A DNA stretch of 64,000 bases. It comes from Ancylothrix sp. D3o (GTDB taxonomy: Bacteria; Cyanobacteriota; Cyanobacteriia; Cyanobacteriales; Oscillatoriaceae). How positions within the stretch are numbered: the stretch's first letter is position 1; each line of letters begins with the position of its first letter. Positions 41,719 to 52,753 of this stretch are shown here, in pieces. Below the pieces are notes generated by a model. It was not told where the DNA came from and did no database searches. It was given only the letters and a program-made list of their open reading frames with translations. The position numbers and the translations under genes were made by a program. The stretch lies in contig NZ_JAMXEX010000002.1 in assembly GCF_025370775.1 (NCBI RefSeq), forward strand, positions 62,001 through 126,000, given 5' to 3'.

Positions 41719-43404
41719 TTACTTTTCTGCCAAATTATCCAGGTTCTCCTTAACCTTCAAAACAAACAAAGAATGAATTAAAATCACAAAAACCACCCCC
41801 GCAAAAACAAAAACTCCCATCGCCAAAGTATTATATTTCCCTACCAATAAAACCGCACCGGCCAAAAAAGCAAACCCCGCCAAACAAGCATAAATTAAAC
41901 TCTTAATCGCCAAATTAATCCGCTTCAAAGTGCGTTCACTTTCCACAGCACGCACCCGCACCTTTAACTCTCCCTCCTCCAACCGGCGCTCAAAACTCCT
42001 TAACCAAACCTCCGTACGACTCGGTTTATTTAAACGATAAACAATTAACTCTTTAGCTTGACGAGCCAACTCCCCAACCGCACCGGCACGTCCTTTTTGA
42101 GAAACCGTAATACTCCTTACAAAAGGTTGAGCCGCAGCCACTAAATTATATTCAGGATCAAGAGAGCGAGCAATACCATCCAAAGTAGTCAAAGACTTTA
42201 AAATAAAAGTCATCTGAGCCGGCAACCGAAAAGGCTGCTGTTCAAACATCAAATATAACTCAGTTTTAATTTCATTAAACGCCTGAAAATCTATCGGCTT
42301 TTCCGTAAACTTATCCAGCAAAAAACTTATCAACCGCCGCACCGGCATTTGATCCGTAACCGGCTCAAGCAAACCCATTTTCATCAAAGTATCCAAAACC
42401 TCATCCGTATCCTTTTTAAGAACCGCAAAAAAAGCCCGCACCATTTGGTCTTTTGCCAGAGACTTCACCTCCCCCATCATCCCAAAATCATAAAAAATCA
42501 ACCGGCCATCACCAGAAACCGCCATATTCCCCGGATGAGGATCAGCCTGAAAAAAACCATCCAGCAACAACTGTTTTAAATAACAACAAATTCCAATTTG
42601 ATTTAACCGCTTAGTATCCAAACCCAAAGCCAGCAAACTTTGCCGGTCATCCACCTTAATACCCGGTTTATACTCCACCGTCAAAATTTTTGTAGAAGTA
42701 TATTCCCAGTAAACTTTAGGAACAACAATCCCCGGATATGCCTTAAAATTTTCCCGAAAACGATCAGCATTTTTACCTTCTTGGATATAATCAATTTCTT
42801 GATATAAAATCTTAAAAAACTCCTGATAAATCGCCTCTAAATCATACTTGCGAGAACCCGGAAAATAACCTTCAACAAAACGCAAAACCTTATGAACCGC
42901 CTTAACATCCACATCAAACAAACGTTGCAAACCCGGACGCTGAACCTTCACCACCACATCCTCGCCGGTGTGCAAACGAGCCTTATGAACCTGACCCAAA
43001 GAAGCCGCCGCCAGAGGAATCGGGTCAAAATCGCGGTATAAAACATAAACAGGCTTACCCAACTCCAACTCAATCAACCGAATTGCTTCATCAGGACTAA
43101 AAGGCGGCACACTATCCTGTAAAGTGGATAACTCTTCCACATATTCCAAAGGCAAAATATCAGCACGAGTTGAAAGCGCCTGACCGATTTTAATAAAAGT
43201 CGGCCCCAAATCCAAAATCGTTTTAACCAACCAGCGAGCGCGACGGCGTTTTATCTTCGGCGACTTATTTTGAACAAACCCATCCCACCACAAATAAAAC
43301 ATAAACCTACCAGCCGCCACAAAAACATCCTTTTGACGGGCCAGAGGCGAATATTTAGAGCGTTGCCAGCGTAACCGTTTTGGCGCTGCATTCGTTTTAA
43401 GCAT
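41719..43404 (-). CDS. ABC1/AarF/UbiB-family atypical kinase
   Basis: A 561-residue UbiB-like protein. Motifs: LGPTFIKIGQALSTR (the KxGQ motif), ALSTRADILPLEYVEELSTLQD, the A-rich loop AAASLGQVHKA, VVKVQRPGL with the ATP-site Lys, EIDYIQEGKNADRF, DPHPGN catalytic loop and YDFGMMG. The C-terminus has two hydrophobic segments (about 495-560) for the membrane. Such proteins act in plastoquinone/ubiquinone metabolism or in thylakoid plastoglobule-like sites. The precise role is unknown. Confidence 0.92.
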   Translation of the reverse strand: MLKTNAAPKRLRWQRSKYSPLARQKDVFVAAGRFMFYLWWDGFVQNKSPKIKRRRARWLVKTILDLGPTFIKIGQALSTRADILPLEYVEELSTLQDSVPPFSPDEAIRLIELELGKPVYVLYRDFDPIPLAAASLGQVHKARLHTGEDVVVKVQRPGLQRLFDVDVKAVHKVLRFVEGYFPGSRKYDLEAIYQEFFKILYQEIDYIQEGKNADRFRENFKAYPGIVVPKVYWEYTSTKILTVEYKPGIKVDDRQSLLALGLDTKRLNQIGICCYLKQLLLDGFFQADPHPGNMAVSGDGRLIFYDFGMMGEVKSLAKDQMVRAFFAVLKKDTDEVLDTLMKMGLLEPVTDQMPVRRLISFLLDKFTEKPIDFQAFNEIKTELYLMFEQQPFRLPAQMTFILKSLTTLDGIARSLDPEYNLVAAAQPFVRSITVSQKGRAGAVGELARQAKELIVYRLNKPSRTEVWLRSFERRLEEGELKVRVRAVESERTLKRINLAIKSLIYACLAGFAFLAGAVLLVGKYNTLAMGVFVFAGVVFVILIHSLFVLKVKENLDNLAEK

Positions 43405-43607
43405 AGAAAAAGCCGCTTACCCAATCACCAAAAAAAAACCTTGCAACAAATTGTAACGGCCTTCTTCCCAGATTTCTACTCATCCCTATGCACCAACTAC
43501 ATTAACCCGCAAGAACGATCAACCTTGATCGGTGTTTATCTGTATTCATCGATAGTGAAAAACAAACATACTCCAGACCACCACCGGCATTCACAAAGCC
43601 GCTCATC

Positions 43608-45698
43608 CTACACCTTACTGCAATCAAACACCTGCGGCAAAGTCAGAGTAAAACAAGTTTCCCAAGCCACACCCTCAGCAGAAGGTTCACTAGACACATT
43701 AATCGAACCATTCAAATGCTGAACAAGAGACTTAACCAAAGCCAAACCCAAACCCGTCCCAGCAATAGCCTGCTGAGTCACCCCTTGACCCCGACGGAAC
43801 TTATCAAAAATATAAGGCAACTCAGAAGCAGAAATTCCCCGGCCCGTATTAGACAAACTCAGAACAACAACAGCATTACCATCACAGACACAAGACTTAG
43901 CCCGTAAAACCACCGTCGTCCCCGGATCAGAATACTTGCCAGCATTGGTCAGCAATTCTTCGAGAATGCGATACAAACTATCGCGATCAGTTTCCAACTT
44001 CACAGAGCGTTTAGGCAAATTGACCGATAATTTTAACTTTTTCGACCCCCAGTTTCGCTCAAAAGACTCGCTAAGCTCCGCAATTAAATCAATCAAGTTG
44101 ACCTTTTGCAATTGCAGCTTTTCCGAATTAGATTCCAGCTTTTGCAGCGTCAGCAAATCATTAATCAGAGAAGTTTCCTGAAGGCACTGTTGTTCAAGAA
44201 TATCCAAATACTTACCGCGCCGGTCTTCCGGCAAACCAGGCTGACGCAACATCTGAATTGCCATCCGCATACTCGTTAGAGGAGTTCGCAACTCATGGCT
44301 CATCGTCGCCAAGAACTCATCTTTTAGCTGATTTAAGCGACGTAATTGGTCAATTTGCTGACGAGTTTTTTCATAAAGTTTTGCCTGCACCTCCAAAGAA
44401 CGCTGTAACTGCGCCGTGCGTTCCTCCACCAAAGCTTGAACGTGCTGCATCGTTTGAGTTTGGATAATCGCCGTACTTAGCTGAGCCGCAATCAACTCCA
44501 CCAACTCTAACTCCTCCGGCGCCCAAAAACGCGGAGAATCATGTTGCAAAGCCAAAAACCCCAACACCGTACCCCCACCAGAAGAGCCGGTAGACATCCC
44601 CATCAGCGGCACCAACAAAAGCGCCGGAAAAACCTGTGGGCTAAAAATTGACGCCACCTCTACCCCAGAATAAGAGCTTAACAACTCCCTTTTGTCAGCA
44701 ATCACCAGCGGTAATGGGCCATCCGTAAACGCCATCGAACACAAAGCACAATCCGACACCCAAAACGACTGATTTAAAAGCGATTCTCCCTGAGAATTAA
44801 GCTGAACTACAGGCGAAACCGAAGCCACCGTCACCTTTGCTTTTGGCAAACGTTTCGCCTGGGGTGTCGTTAATTTCCCATCACCGCAGGCCATTCGAGT
44901 TGCAAACAGCGGATCGATATATTTTAAAAGCAGCACCAAACCTTGATTAACCCGAAAAGTTTCTGCTATCCCGTCGATAGCCAATTGCAAGATTTGATTG
45001 AGGTCGAGGGCGTTGTGGATGGCCATAGTTAACCGTTCGATCAGGTTGCGGTGTTCGGTAAAAGCGCCCACCTGTTGTTGTAATGTCCCAATTGCTCTTT
45101 TATCGACCACTTGAGAGATAGCAACCGCCACTTGATCTGACACAGTTTTAAGTAATTCCTTGTCTGAATCTGTCCAACAATAAGGCGTGTGACGCATCAG
45201 CGCAATCCCTCCATTCACAAAACCTTGCATTTCTGTTTTTATCGCCAAAACCGCTTGCGCTTCTAAGGTTTCCCAAAAATGTCTCAGAGCAACATTGCAT
45301 CCGTTCACGCCGAGATCGTCAATCGCTACAAAGTCGTTCTCTTCCAGCAGAGTCACTATCGCCCTTGTTTCATCTTTCAGCGTCGCCCGTGAAGACACTA
45401 GGCCGATCAGTTGGCTGGGGTGGCCGTCGAGCATTTGAAACGTCAAGCCCAGTTGACTGCCACAGGAGTGCTCTAAGACGCTAACTGAGCTATCTTCCAC
45501 CAGTCGGCTGTCTCTCACTACAATCAGGCAGCCGTCTAAGCCAAATGCTTCCCCAATAGCACAAGCTATTTCGCTCAGCAAACTCGACCGATCAGCACTG
45601 GTCTGGATCGTCTGAGCAATTTGTTGCCCCAGCTTATCATTAGGGGTCGGTAGCTCCGTCAGTTGCACGGTATGTGCCTGCATAGCCAAGGTTTCCAT
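43608..45698 (-). CDS. GAF-GAF sensor histidine kinase
   Basis: A 696-residue soluble histidine kinase. GAF1 is about residues 30-195 (AIGEAFGLDGCLIVVRD... AVAISQ), GAF2 about 225-410 (SDCALC, VFPALLLVPLMG, VLGFLALQHDSPR). A coiled coil (about 418-455) leads to HisKA with His468 in ATMSHELRTPLTSM. The HATPase has LLTNAGKYSDPG, NTGRGIS and GTGLGLALVK. Both GAF domains contain Cys residues, but a bilin site is not established. No response regulator gene is adjacent. It faces a 668-bp gene-free region. Confidence 0.9.
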   Translation of the reverse strand: METLAMQAHTVQLTELPTPNDKLGQQIAQTIQTSADRSSLLSEIACAIGEAFGLDGCLIVVRDSRLVEDSSVSVLEHSCGSQLGLTFQMLDGHPSQLIGLVSSRATLKDETRAIVTLLEENDFVAIDDLGVNGCNVALRHFWETLEAQAVLAIKTEMQGFVNGGIALMRHTPYCWTDSDKELLKTVSDQVAVAISQVVDKRAIGTLQQQVGAFTEHRNLIERLTMAIHNALDLNQILQLAIDGIAETFRVNQGLVLLLKYIDPLFATRMACGDGKLTTPQAKRLPKAKVTVASVSPVVQLNSQGESLLNQSFWVSDCALCSMAFTDGPLPLVIADKRELLSSYSGVEVASIFSPQVFPALLLVPLMGMSTGSSGGGTVLGFLALQHDSPRFWAPEELELVELIAAQLSTAIIQTQTMQHVQALVEERTAQLQRSLEVQAKLYEKTRQQIDQLRRLNQLKDEFLATMSHELRTPLTSMRMAIQMLRQPGLPEDRRGKYLDILEQQCLQETSLINDLLTLQKLESNSEKLQLQKVNLIDLIAELSESFERNWGSKKLKLSVNLPKRSVKLETDRDSLYRILEELLTNAGKYSDPGTTVVLRAKSCVCDGNAVVVLSLSNTGRGISASELPYIFDKFRRGQGVTQQAIAGTGLGLALVKSLVQHLNGSINVSSEPSAEGVAWETCFTLTLPQVFDCSKV

Positions 45699-46366
45699 CG
45701 GGTGGTAGTCTGGCTCTAGGAGTCAAGGCTTGTGTCATTGGCTGTTTATCCAATGTCATTTTGCCCAGCACCTCTGTTTGCCATTAGCGTTGCCTTTCTA
45801 ACAACAAAGGCTTGTTATGTCAAGGACTCTTGTTTTTTTCGGTTGCCGGGAATGCAAGAGACTTTTTGGCAAAGCGTGAGCTAGTAAAGGCAACCGCAAC
45901 GCTTTGAGGTCGATGCTCCACAAAACTTATCGGTCATTGAAGCTCAAAGGATAGTTTTCTGATAGAGGTTTTCAATTTCCTCTGAGTCTCAAAACTACTC
46001 TCCTTTTAAGAGTTCCCATGACAAGTAGTATATGTAACAGGAGCGTCAAGCTTATTGAAAAAACAATCCTTTGGTCTCTTTTTAAAGCGCGGCTCGGTTG
46101 AAGATGCCAAGAGGACTATCGTCTACTGGCACACCGGCAACTTATGCCGCAGGCGCAACTGAGAACAGGCTTCATTCAGATTACACCGGCTCTGTTGTCT
46201 AGGGCATCAGTATTTTCTCTACGATTATTTTTTGTTTTTAATTTTTTCGCTCAATTGCGCTGTTAGTTTGAGAACGCCACGCACAAAAGCTCTCCTGACA
46301 CTCGGCGGTATTGCCCCAATTGCTTTACCATCATAATCGGTGTATTTAAGGAGAAGGTTTAAATTT
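45699..46366. other. Long gene-free region with hairpins
   Basis: About 670 bp with no coding frame between a minus-strand kinase and the plus-strand GST gene. Two consecutive hairpins are visible: 46106-46130 (GCCAAGAGGAC...GTCTACTGGC) and 46135-46149 (CGGCA-ACTTA-TGCCG). A further stem is at about 45964-45983 (AGAGG...CCTCT). A small RNA or structured leader is possible but not shown. Confidence 0.45.
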
Positions 46367-46927
46367 GTGTTAAAACTTTATGGCGGCGCACGCAGTCGGG
46401 CTTCTATTGTCCAATGGTATTTAGAAGAAATCTCCGTCCCTTACGAATTTGTCTTGCTTGATATGGGGGCCGGTGAACATCTTGAACCGGCATTCTTGGC
46501 TATCAATCCTATGGGCAAGGTACCGGCCATTGTCGATGAAAATTTTAAACTCTGGGAATCGGGCGCCATCCTCATTTATCTTGCGGAAAAATACGGCAAA
46601 ATGCCCGACTCTTTAGAAGGACGGGCTGAAATCACTCAATGGGTACTTTTTGCTAATGCTACTCTGGGGCCAGGTATTTTTGTTGAAGCCAGCCGAGACC
46701 GCGAACAGCGCCAACTTTTAACTCCTCTCAATCAACTTTTTGAGCAACAAGCTTTTGTGTTGGGGAATGAGTTTAGTGTGGCGGATGTCGCCGTTGGCTC
46801 TATTTTGGCTTATATCCCCATGATGCTCAAACTTGACCTCAGTGCCTATCCGGCTGTCGTTAATTATATCCAGCGCATCTCTGAGCGTCCTGGTTTCCAA
46901 AAAGCTATCGGTGCCCGTAGTAAGTAG
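46367..46927 (+). CDS. Glutathione S-transferase family protein
   Basis: A 186-residue GST from the GTG at 46367 (MLKLYGGARSRASIVQWYLEE), preceded by AAGGAGAAGG; the open frame begins at 46340. The thioredoxin-fold N-domain has AINPMGKVPAIVD (cis-Pro) and WESGAILIYLAEKYG for glutathione binding; the helical C-domain has FSVADVAVGSILAYIP (GST_C). The Ser in ARSRASI is a candidate activating residue. Substrate unknown; oxidative-stress detoxification is typical of the family. Confidence 0.88.
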   Translation: MLKLYGGARSRASIVQWYLEEISVPYEFVLLDMGAGEHLEPAFLAINPMGKVPAIVDENFKLWESGAILIYLAEKYGKMPDSLEGRAEITQWVLFANATLGPGIFVEASRDREQRQLLTPLNQLFEQQAFVLGNEFSVADVAVGSILAYIPMMLKLDLSAYPAVVNYIQRISERPGFQKAIGARSK

Positions 46928-47055
46928 GCATCTTTGAGGACAAGGGGACGGGGGGAGATTTTATGGGAGTCCCTGCTGGGTGCCCCAAATGTCTTAGGGG
47001 CGAGCAGTACCTGCTTTCAAGATACCCCCCGCTTTCAACCCCCACCCACAGCTTT

Positions 47056-47193
47056 TTAGCGGAAACCAACGGCTGCTTGCCACACAAAGGCCAGCAGCAA
47101 GAAAAATACGGGGATAATTGGCAGAACATCTACCAGCGGATCAAAAATCGAGTAAGCTTCGGGCAATTTTGCCAATAACATCGCTGCTTGCAT
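47056..47193 (-). CDS. psbK: Photosystem II protein K
   Basis: A 45-residue protein starting with ATG at 47193 ([10 protein letters not shown]) and ending GFR at 47059 with the TAA at 47056-47058. The mature part [15 protein letters not shown] followed by [19 protein letters not shown] is the PsbK signature; the first eight residues are cleaved in other cyanobacteria. A GGAG sits about 8 bp upstream of the start. PsbK stabilises CP43 and plastoquinone binding in photosystem II. It is downstream of tgt on the same strand, a neighbourhood known from other cyanobacteria. Confidence 0.95.
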   Translation of the reverse strand: MQAAMLLAKLPEAYSIFDPLVDVLPIIPVFFLLLAFVWQAAVGFR

Positions 47194-47334
47194 TGATTGC
47201 TCTCCAACACAGTTTTATTAATAATCGACATGGATCTTAACATGAGCCGAAACGCTCTGCACCGGCCTACTGTTTTAGATTTCCCCTTTTATACTCTGTG
47301 TGGTTTTGCCCGCTTGACGGCTGCCGGTTCATCT

Positions 47335-48471
<1,137 letters not shown>

Positions 48472-48506
48472 TCAACCTAAATTTATCAAAATTCTTAGTA
48501 TTAAAC

Positions 48507-48959
48507 TCAAAACGGCAAAGTGCCTTCATCATCCATTTCCGCATCTAACTTAGCGGTGAGAACTTCAGTCAAAACCGCTGAAATAGCCGATGCACTCAAA
48601 TGGTTATTGTCGCGTTCTTGGAGAGGATTAGACAAAGGAATTAATCGCAACTGGCGATTTTCTTGAATTAAATCGAAATAAGTCTCCTTGGTAGGAGAAA
48701 CTTTAAGCTCTAAATAATCAAAACTGTAAACATTGAGATACAAAGCGTGATTAGCGATGATCGTGGATTGGTCTCTATCGGCAAATACCTCAAGGATAAA
48801 ACCTTCTCCTTGGCGGTGGCATTTTCCATCCTGAATATGGATGTAGCGGACACGGCCTAAATCAGCAAGCAAGCGGCGGATATCTTGTTTGTTAACTAAA
48901 ATGCCGGTTTCGACAATACAGGGAGCAGGCATCATTATATTTGATGGATCGCAATTCAT
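48507..48959 (-). CDS. Conserved cyanobacterial protein of unknown function
   Basis: A 150-residue protein; the start could be the ATG at 48959 or Met9/Met10 ([10 protein letters not shown]). It contains [42 protein letters not shown], a mixed alpha/beta pattern, and an acidic end ([12 protein letters not shown]). No recognised family. It is divergent from cobS and upstream of tgt on the same strand (42 bp), so tgt may be co-transcribed with it. Confidence 0.75.
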   Translation of the reverse strand: MNCDPSNIMMPAPCIVETGILVNKQDIRRLLADLGRVRYIHIQDGKCHRQGEGFILEVFADRDQSTIIANHALYLNVYSFDYLELKVSPTKETYFDLIQENRQLRLIPLSNPLQERDNNHLSASAISAVLTEVLTAKLDAEMDDEGTLPF

Positions 48960-49157
48960 GGTAAAAAAGCCTCTGGGGTCAGATCCAACAGCCGTTGTAA
49001 TCAGTGGTATTCGTATGATCGCCCTAGTAGGGGAAACAGTTCAAGCACTTTTGCCACACGAGAGCAACGGGCAACGGACAGGTGTTATGGGTACAATTCT
49101 GGCACAGGTCAAGGTATTAGAGCCCCGTATTCCTACGGAAAAAAAGGATTTTTTGAT

Positions 49158-49949
49158 ATGGCAGAGATTGACAGAGCAGTTGGCATAGTTGTTGAATTTT
49201 TCCACCGCTGCACCCAAATTTTCGCAGCAGCTATAGCATTTTATACCTGTTTACCGCTGCCGCCCGCAGTGACTTTGGAATTTCGAGGTATTGCGCGTTT
49301 TGCGCCGATGATTGGGATACTGCTGGGGGGAATTTTAGGGCTAGTGGATATGGGTTTGCAACAGCTTGGAATGCCGGTGCTGACTCGGTCTGCCTTGGTG
49401 GTGGTGCTTTGGATTGCCATCACCGGGGGGCTACATTTAGATGGTGTCATGGATAGCGCCGATGGGCTTGCGGTGCCAGACCCCCAAAAGCGTTTACAAG
49501 CGATGGCAGATAGTGTCACCGGCGCTTATGGGGCGATGGCTGCAATTGCTTTGTTGTTGCTGAAAACTTCGGCTTTGCATGATCTTGATGGCAGTCGGGT
49601 TTTGGCTTTGATGGCGGCGGCTGGGTGGGGCCGGTGGGGACAATTGGTGGCGATTAACCGTTATCCTTATCTTAAACCGACGGGTAAAGGGGCTTTTCAT
49701 AAAGATGGGGCTAGTCCTTTTGATTTGTTACCCGGACTTGTATTACTTTTGCTTTTAAGTGCTGTACAAATTTTTTTCTATCCGAGTCAGTGGTTGGTGG
49801 CGGTGGGGATGGCGTTAGGGGGGGGTGCTATTGCTATTCTCACCGGCGCTTGGTTTAACTATAAGTTAGGCGGTCACACGGGCGATACTTATGGGGCTGT
49901 GGTGGAGTGGACAGAAGCGCTTTTGCTTTGTTTATTGGTGGGGCTTTAA
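49158..49949 (+). CDS. cobS: Adenosylcobinamide-GDP ribazoletransferase
   Basis: CobS, the inner-membrane enzyme joining adenosyl-GDP-cobinamide and alpha-ribazole to make cobalamin. The 263-residue protein has FYTCLPLP near the N-terminus, [20 protein letters not shown] (the metal-binding motif), [24 protein letters not shown] and [22 protein letters not shown]. At least five hydrophobic segments. Convergent with the PP2C phosphatase gene. Confidence 0.94.
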   Translation: MAEIDRAVGIVVEFFHRCTQIFAAAIAFYTCLPLPPAVTLEFRGIARFAPMIGILLGGILGLVDMGLQQLGMPVLTRSALVVVLWIAITGGLHLDGVMDSADGLAVPDPQKRLQAMADSVTGAYGAMAAIALLLLKTSALHDLDGSRVLALMAAAGWGRWGQLVAINRYPYLKPTGKGAFHKDGASPFDLLPGLVLLLLLSAVQIFFYPSQWLVAVGMALGGGAIAILTGAWFNYKLGGHTGDTYGAVVEWTEALLLCLLVGL

Positions 49950-49971
49950 GGGGGATGTCGGTTTGGGGGGA

Positions 49972-52428
49972 TTAGGGTGTGGTGGCGCATTGAGCTTGAA
50001 TTTCGGGGGATAAATCTTGTGGGTTGAGATTGTCGTTAACGACGAGGGGTAAAAGTTCGTCTTCTCGCACCCATCCTGTCTCACCGACATTTAAGCCGGG
50101 AGAGGGTATTGGCAGTTCTGGTTTAGGGGTTGCTGCTATTTGGGCATTTGTCCGGGTTGGGGAAAGTTTTTTACTTATAGATGCCGGTTTGTTTTCTGGG
50201 GTTGGTTGAATTTTGGCGTTGAAGTTTTTTTGATGGGGATGCAGCCAGCAGACTTGTACGTTTAACCAGTTGATGCCATTAAGAGGCTGTTTTTCGAGAA
50301 TTTTTAAAATGCTGCCGGTGGAGAGAGTTCCTAAAGTTTCGGTTCCGCCGGCTTTGGCAAATACTTGTAAATTTCGACTTCGCTCAATTTGACTTGGCTC
50401 AATTTCAGTTTGGGTAGAACCGGCCTCTGGGGAAGGCAGTTGTGTTCGGATAATTGCACCGGCTTCTAAAGATGTTGGAGAAACCTCAGTATTTGGTGCG
50501 ACGGGCGAAGCAGCAGTGGTAGAAGTGGCTGGACGCCCAATTAAGGGATTAATTTTTTCTTGTAATTCGGGCAAGGTAAAGTAGGCTAAAACAGGAATCC
50601 CCAACAGTGCAGCAATTGCTAATAACCAAGGAAGGGGACTTTTAAAGCCTCCGCCCGACGTTGGAGAGGGAGAACGGGGTATAAGTTGGGTGGTGGCTGT
50701 GGATAAAACGGTGTTGGCAGTGTGTTGGCTGTGATGTCCTGCCGGATGGGACAGATTTTCTGGGTTTTGGACAGCAGTTTCTAAGTCGGAAAGTAGCAGG
50801 TTGGAGAAAACACCGGCATTGGGATTATCTTTGACACGACAGTAAAGCAAGCCAACGGTAACATTATCGTGACCGTTTTCTTTATTGGCAACTTCAATTA
50901 ATCGGGAGGCTGCGGTGGCGAGATCGGTGTTGCCTTTTAAAACCGGTGCGAGTTCGCTTTCCCAACATTGATCAACGCGGTCATTATCGCTTAATCCGTC
51001 AGAGCAAAGTAAAAAAATCGCATTTTCGTCGATAATAAATCGGCTGACGCTGGGATGGAGCAGTCCTGAACTGGCCATTCCCAAGGCTTGTACTAATGAG
51101 CCGGCGGCGGGTTGTTCGACGGCATCACGGTAGAAGGCGTAACCCAGCCGCACTTCGCGGGTTGCCATATCATCGTCGAGGGTGACTTGATAGCAGCCGG
51201 TTGGAGAGATCCAGTAGGCGCGACTGTCGCCAACGTGGGTGATATAAACTTCGTGGTTTTTGGCGAGGGCCATAACGAGGGTGGTTCCCATCCGCTGCCG
51301 GCCTAGACGCTGTTCGTCGTTGTTGCGGTCGCTGATTTCGTCGTTGGCGATACAGGTGGCTCTTTCAAGTTCGCCGATCAGGCTGGGGGCACTGAGGGAG
51401 GCTAAATTTGATTTCAGGCTGGCTAGGCGGTGGCGGATGGTATCGATGGCGCACCGGCTGGCGACGTTGCCGCCTTCATGGCCGCCAATTCCATCGCATA
51501 CGATCACCAGGGGGTCTGTGGGGGATTTTTGATCGTGTCCGGGGTTGGGATAACAGGCGTCTTCGTTGCGTCTACGGGTGGGGCCGGTGTCTGTGCGGGT
51601 TGCTAGTTGATAGCTGCGTTCTTGGCTTATGGCTGCTCGCTGTAAGGCGCGGTCGAGTATGTTGACCAGGTGACTGCTTGTTTGTATTTCGGCTTGGATG
51701 AGGCTATGGCTGAGTTTTTCTAAAAAGGGGGCGATTTGGGGTTGGCTTTCGCTTACCCATTGCAACCATAGTTCTCCGAGTTGAGATAGGGGCGATGTTG
51801 TTGGTTGTAGTTGGAGTTGCAATAAGCGGACAAGTTGCCCTTCGGCTCTTAGTAGGTGTGGGTTGAATAAGCTTGAGGCTGCTCCTTCTTTGTTCAGGGG
51901 TTCCCACAGTTGGGCGATTTGCCACAGCCAGTTAAGTTGGCGCATGGGGCTGCCGTGTTTCCAAGCGCGACTGAGGGGAGGGTGTAATATTGTTTTTGGG
52001 TGTTTGTGGCCGGTTGGTTGCTGCGTCTCACTGGCTATGATATTAATTTTTTTGTTGTCGATGGGGGCTTGTTCGAGTAGCCAGATTGGGTTTTTTGTGT
52101 TTTCTCTGGTGGGTAGTTGGCCGTAGAGTTGGGGGATGTGGAGCCGGTATGGAAATAGTCTCAGGTAGGGTGTGATTTCTTGGGGAATGTTTTCGCTAAT
52201 GTTTGGTAGCAATCCTGGTTTGGTATCGAGTAAAATCTGCTCGGTTTTGAAAAGGTAGCGATCTGCTATTAATTCGGCTGGTTTGATGTGGTTTATAGGA
52301 GAGCCTATTGCCCACAGGTAGCGTTTGGGTAAGGGGTTTCCGCATTTTTGACAAAATTTTTGCGTTTCAGAGTTGGCTGTCTCACAAGCGGGGTTGGGGC
52401 AGTATATTGTTGCAGCGGGTGGTTGCAT
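49972..52428 (-). CDS. Zinc-ribbon / PP2C-type Ser/Thr phosphatase with TM and SH3-like tail
   Basis: An 818-residue multidomain protein. An N-terminal zinc ribbon has Cys10, Cys15, Cys26, Cys29 (CPNPAC... FCQKCGNPL). A region of ~230 residues of unclear fold follows. The PP2C catalytic core spans ~275-530: RRNED (286-290), CDGIGGHEGG (311-320), GDSRAYW (400-406), CSDGLSD (475-481) and GHDNVTV (519-525), keeping the metal-binding Asp residues. A TM segment (about 600-618) and SH3-like segments (about 685-735 and near the end) follow. Likely membrane-tethered phosphatase opposing Ser/Thr kinases. Confidence 0.9.
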   Translation of the reverse strand: MQPPAATIYCPNPACETANSETQKFCQKCGNPLPKRYLWAIGSPINHIKPAELIADRYLFKTEQILLDTKPGLLPNISENIPQEITPYLRLFPYRLHIPQLYGQLPTRENTKNPIWLLEQAPIDNKKINIIASETQQPTGHKHPKTILHPPLSRAWKHGSPMRQLNWLWQIAQLWEPLNKEGAASSLFNPHLLRAEGQLVRLLQLQLQPTTSPLSQLGELWLQWVSESQPQIAPFLEKLSHSLIQAEIQTSSHLVNILDRALQRAAISQERSYQLATRTDTGPTRRRNEDACYPNPGHDQKSPTDPLVIVCDGIGGHEGGNVASRCAIDTIRHRLASLKSNLASLSAPSLIGELERATCIANDEISDRNNDEQRLGRQRMGTTLVMALAKNHEVYITHVGDSRAYWISPTGCYQVTLDDDMATREVRLGYAFYRDAVEQPAAGSLVQALGMASSGLLHPSVSRFIIDENAIFLLCSDGLSDNDRVDQCWESELAPVLKGNTDLATAASRLIEVANKENGHDNVTVGLLYCRVKDNPNAGVFSNLLLSDLETAVQNPENLSHPAGHHSQHTANTVLSTATTQLIPRSPSPTSGGGFKSPLPWLLAIAALLGIPVLAYFTLPELQEKINPLIGRPATSTTAASPVAPNTEVSPTSLEAGAIIRTQLPSPEAGSTQTEIEPSQIERSRNLQVFAKAGGTETLGTLSTGSILKILEKQPLNGINWLNVQVCWLHPHQKNFNAKIQPTPENKPASISKKLSPTRTNAQIAATPKPELPIPSPGLNVGETGWVREDELLPLVVNDNLNPQDLSPEIQAQCATTP

Positions 52429-52753
52429 GGGGGTTTGATCTCTTTGTTGGGAGCGAGGAGTTGAATTTCTGGTTGTTTGTTGAGCTTTTTTTAAAAATAA
52501 AGTTAGTCTATATATAGTTGTTTGCTACTCAGCCGGCTTGGTTTTGCTGGCTGTCTCAAGGACTCAGCCCATTAATTGTAATTTTAATGCGACTTTTGAT
52601 TGCTACTTGGTTGGGCAAAAGGGCTCATTTGATGAGTTTTTAGTTTTTATAGTTTATATGGGGTTTTTTCAAAGTCTTATAGAGTGGTTATTTTATAATT
52701 TTATGTGTAGCAGTTTTTGGATGAAAGCTTAAAAAGCAGGAGTTGGGGCAGTT
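52429..52753. other. Gene-free divergent region
   Basis: About 325 bp between the phosphatase start and a small plus-strand gene. An AT-rich CTATATATAG palindrome lies at about 52508-52517. I find no credible gene; short open frames here look non-coding. Confidence 0.45.

Noticed and set aside
46963..47178. Plus-strand frame across the psbK region
   Set aside because: It is the complement of psbK, whose amino-acid sequence is unmistakable.
48889..49188. Plus-strand frame overlapping the divergent gene and the start of cobS
   Set aside because: It covers the start of the minus-strand gene and the cobS start, with no protein family signature.
52538..52732. 64-residue frame upstream of the small acidic protein gene
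   Set aside because: Low-complexity hydrophobic composition, no Shine-Dalgarno site and no family features.
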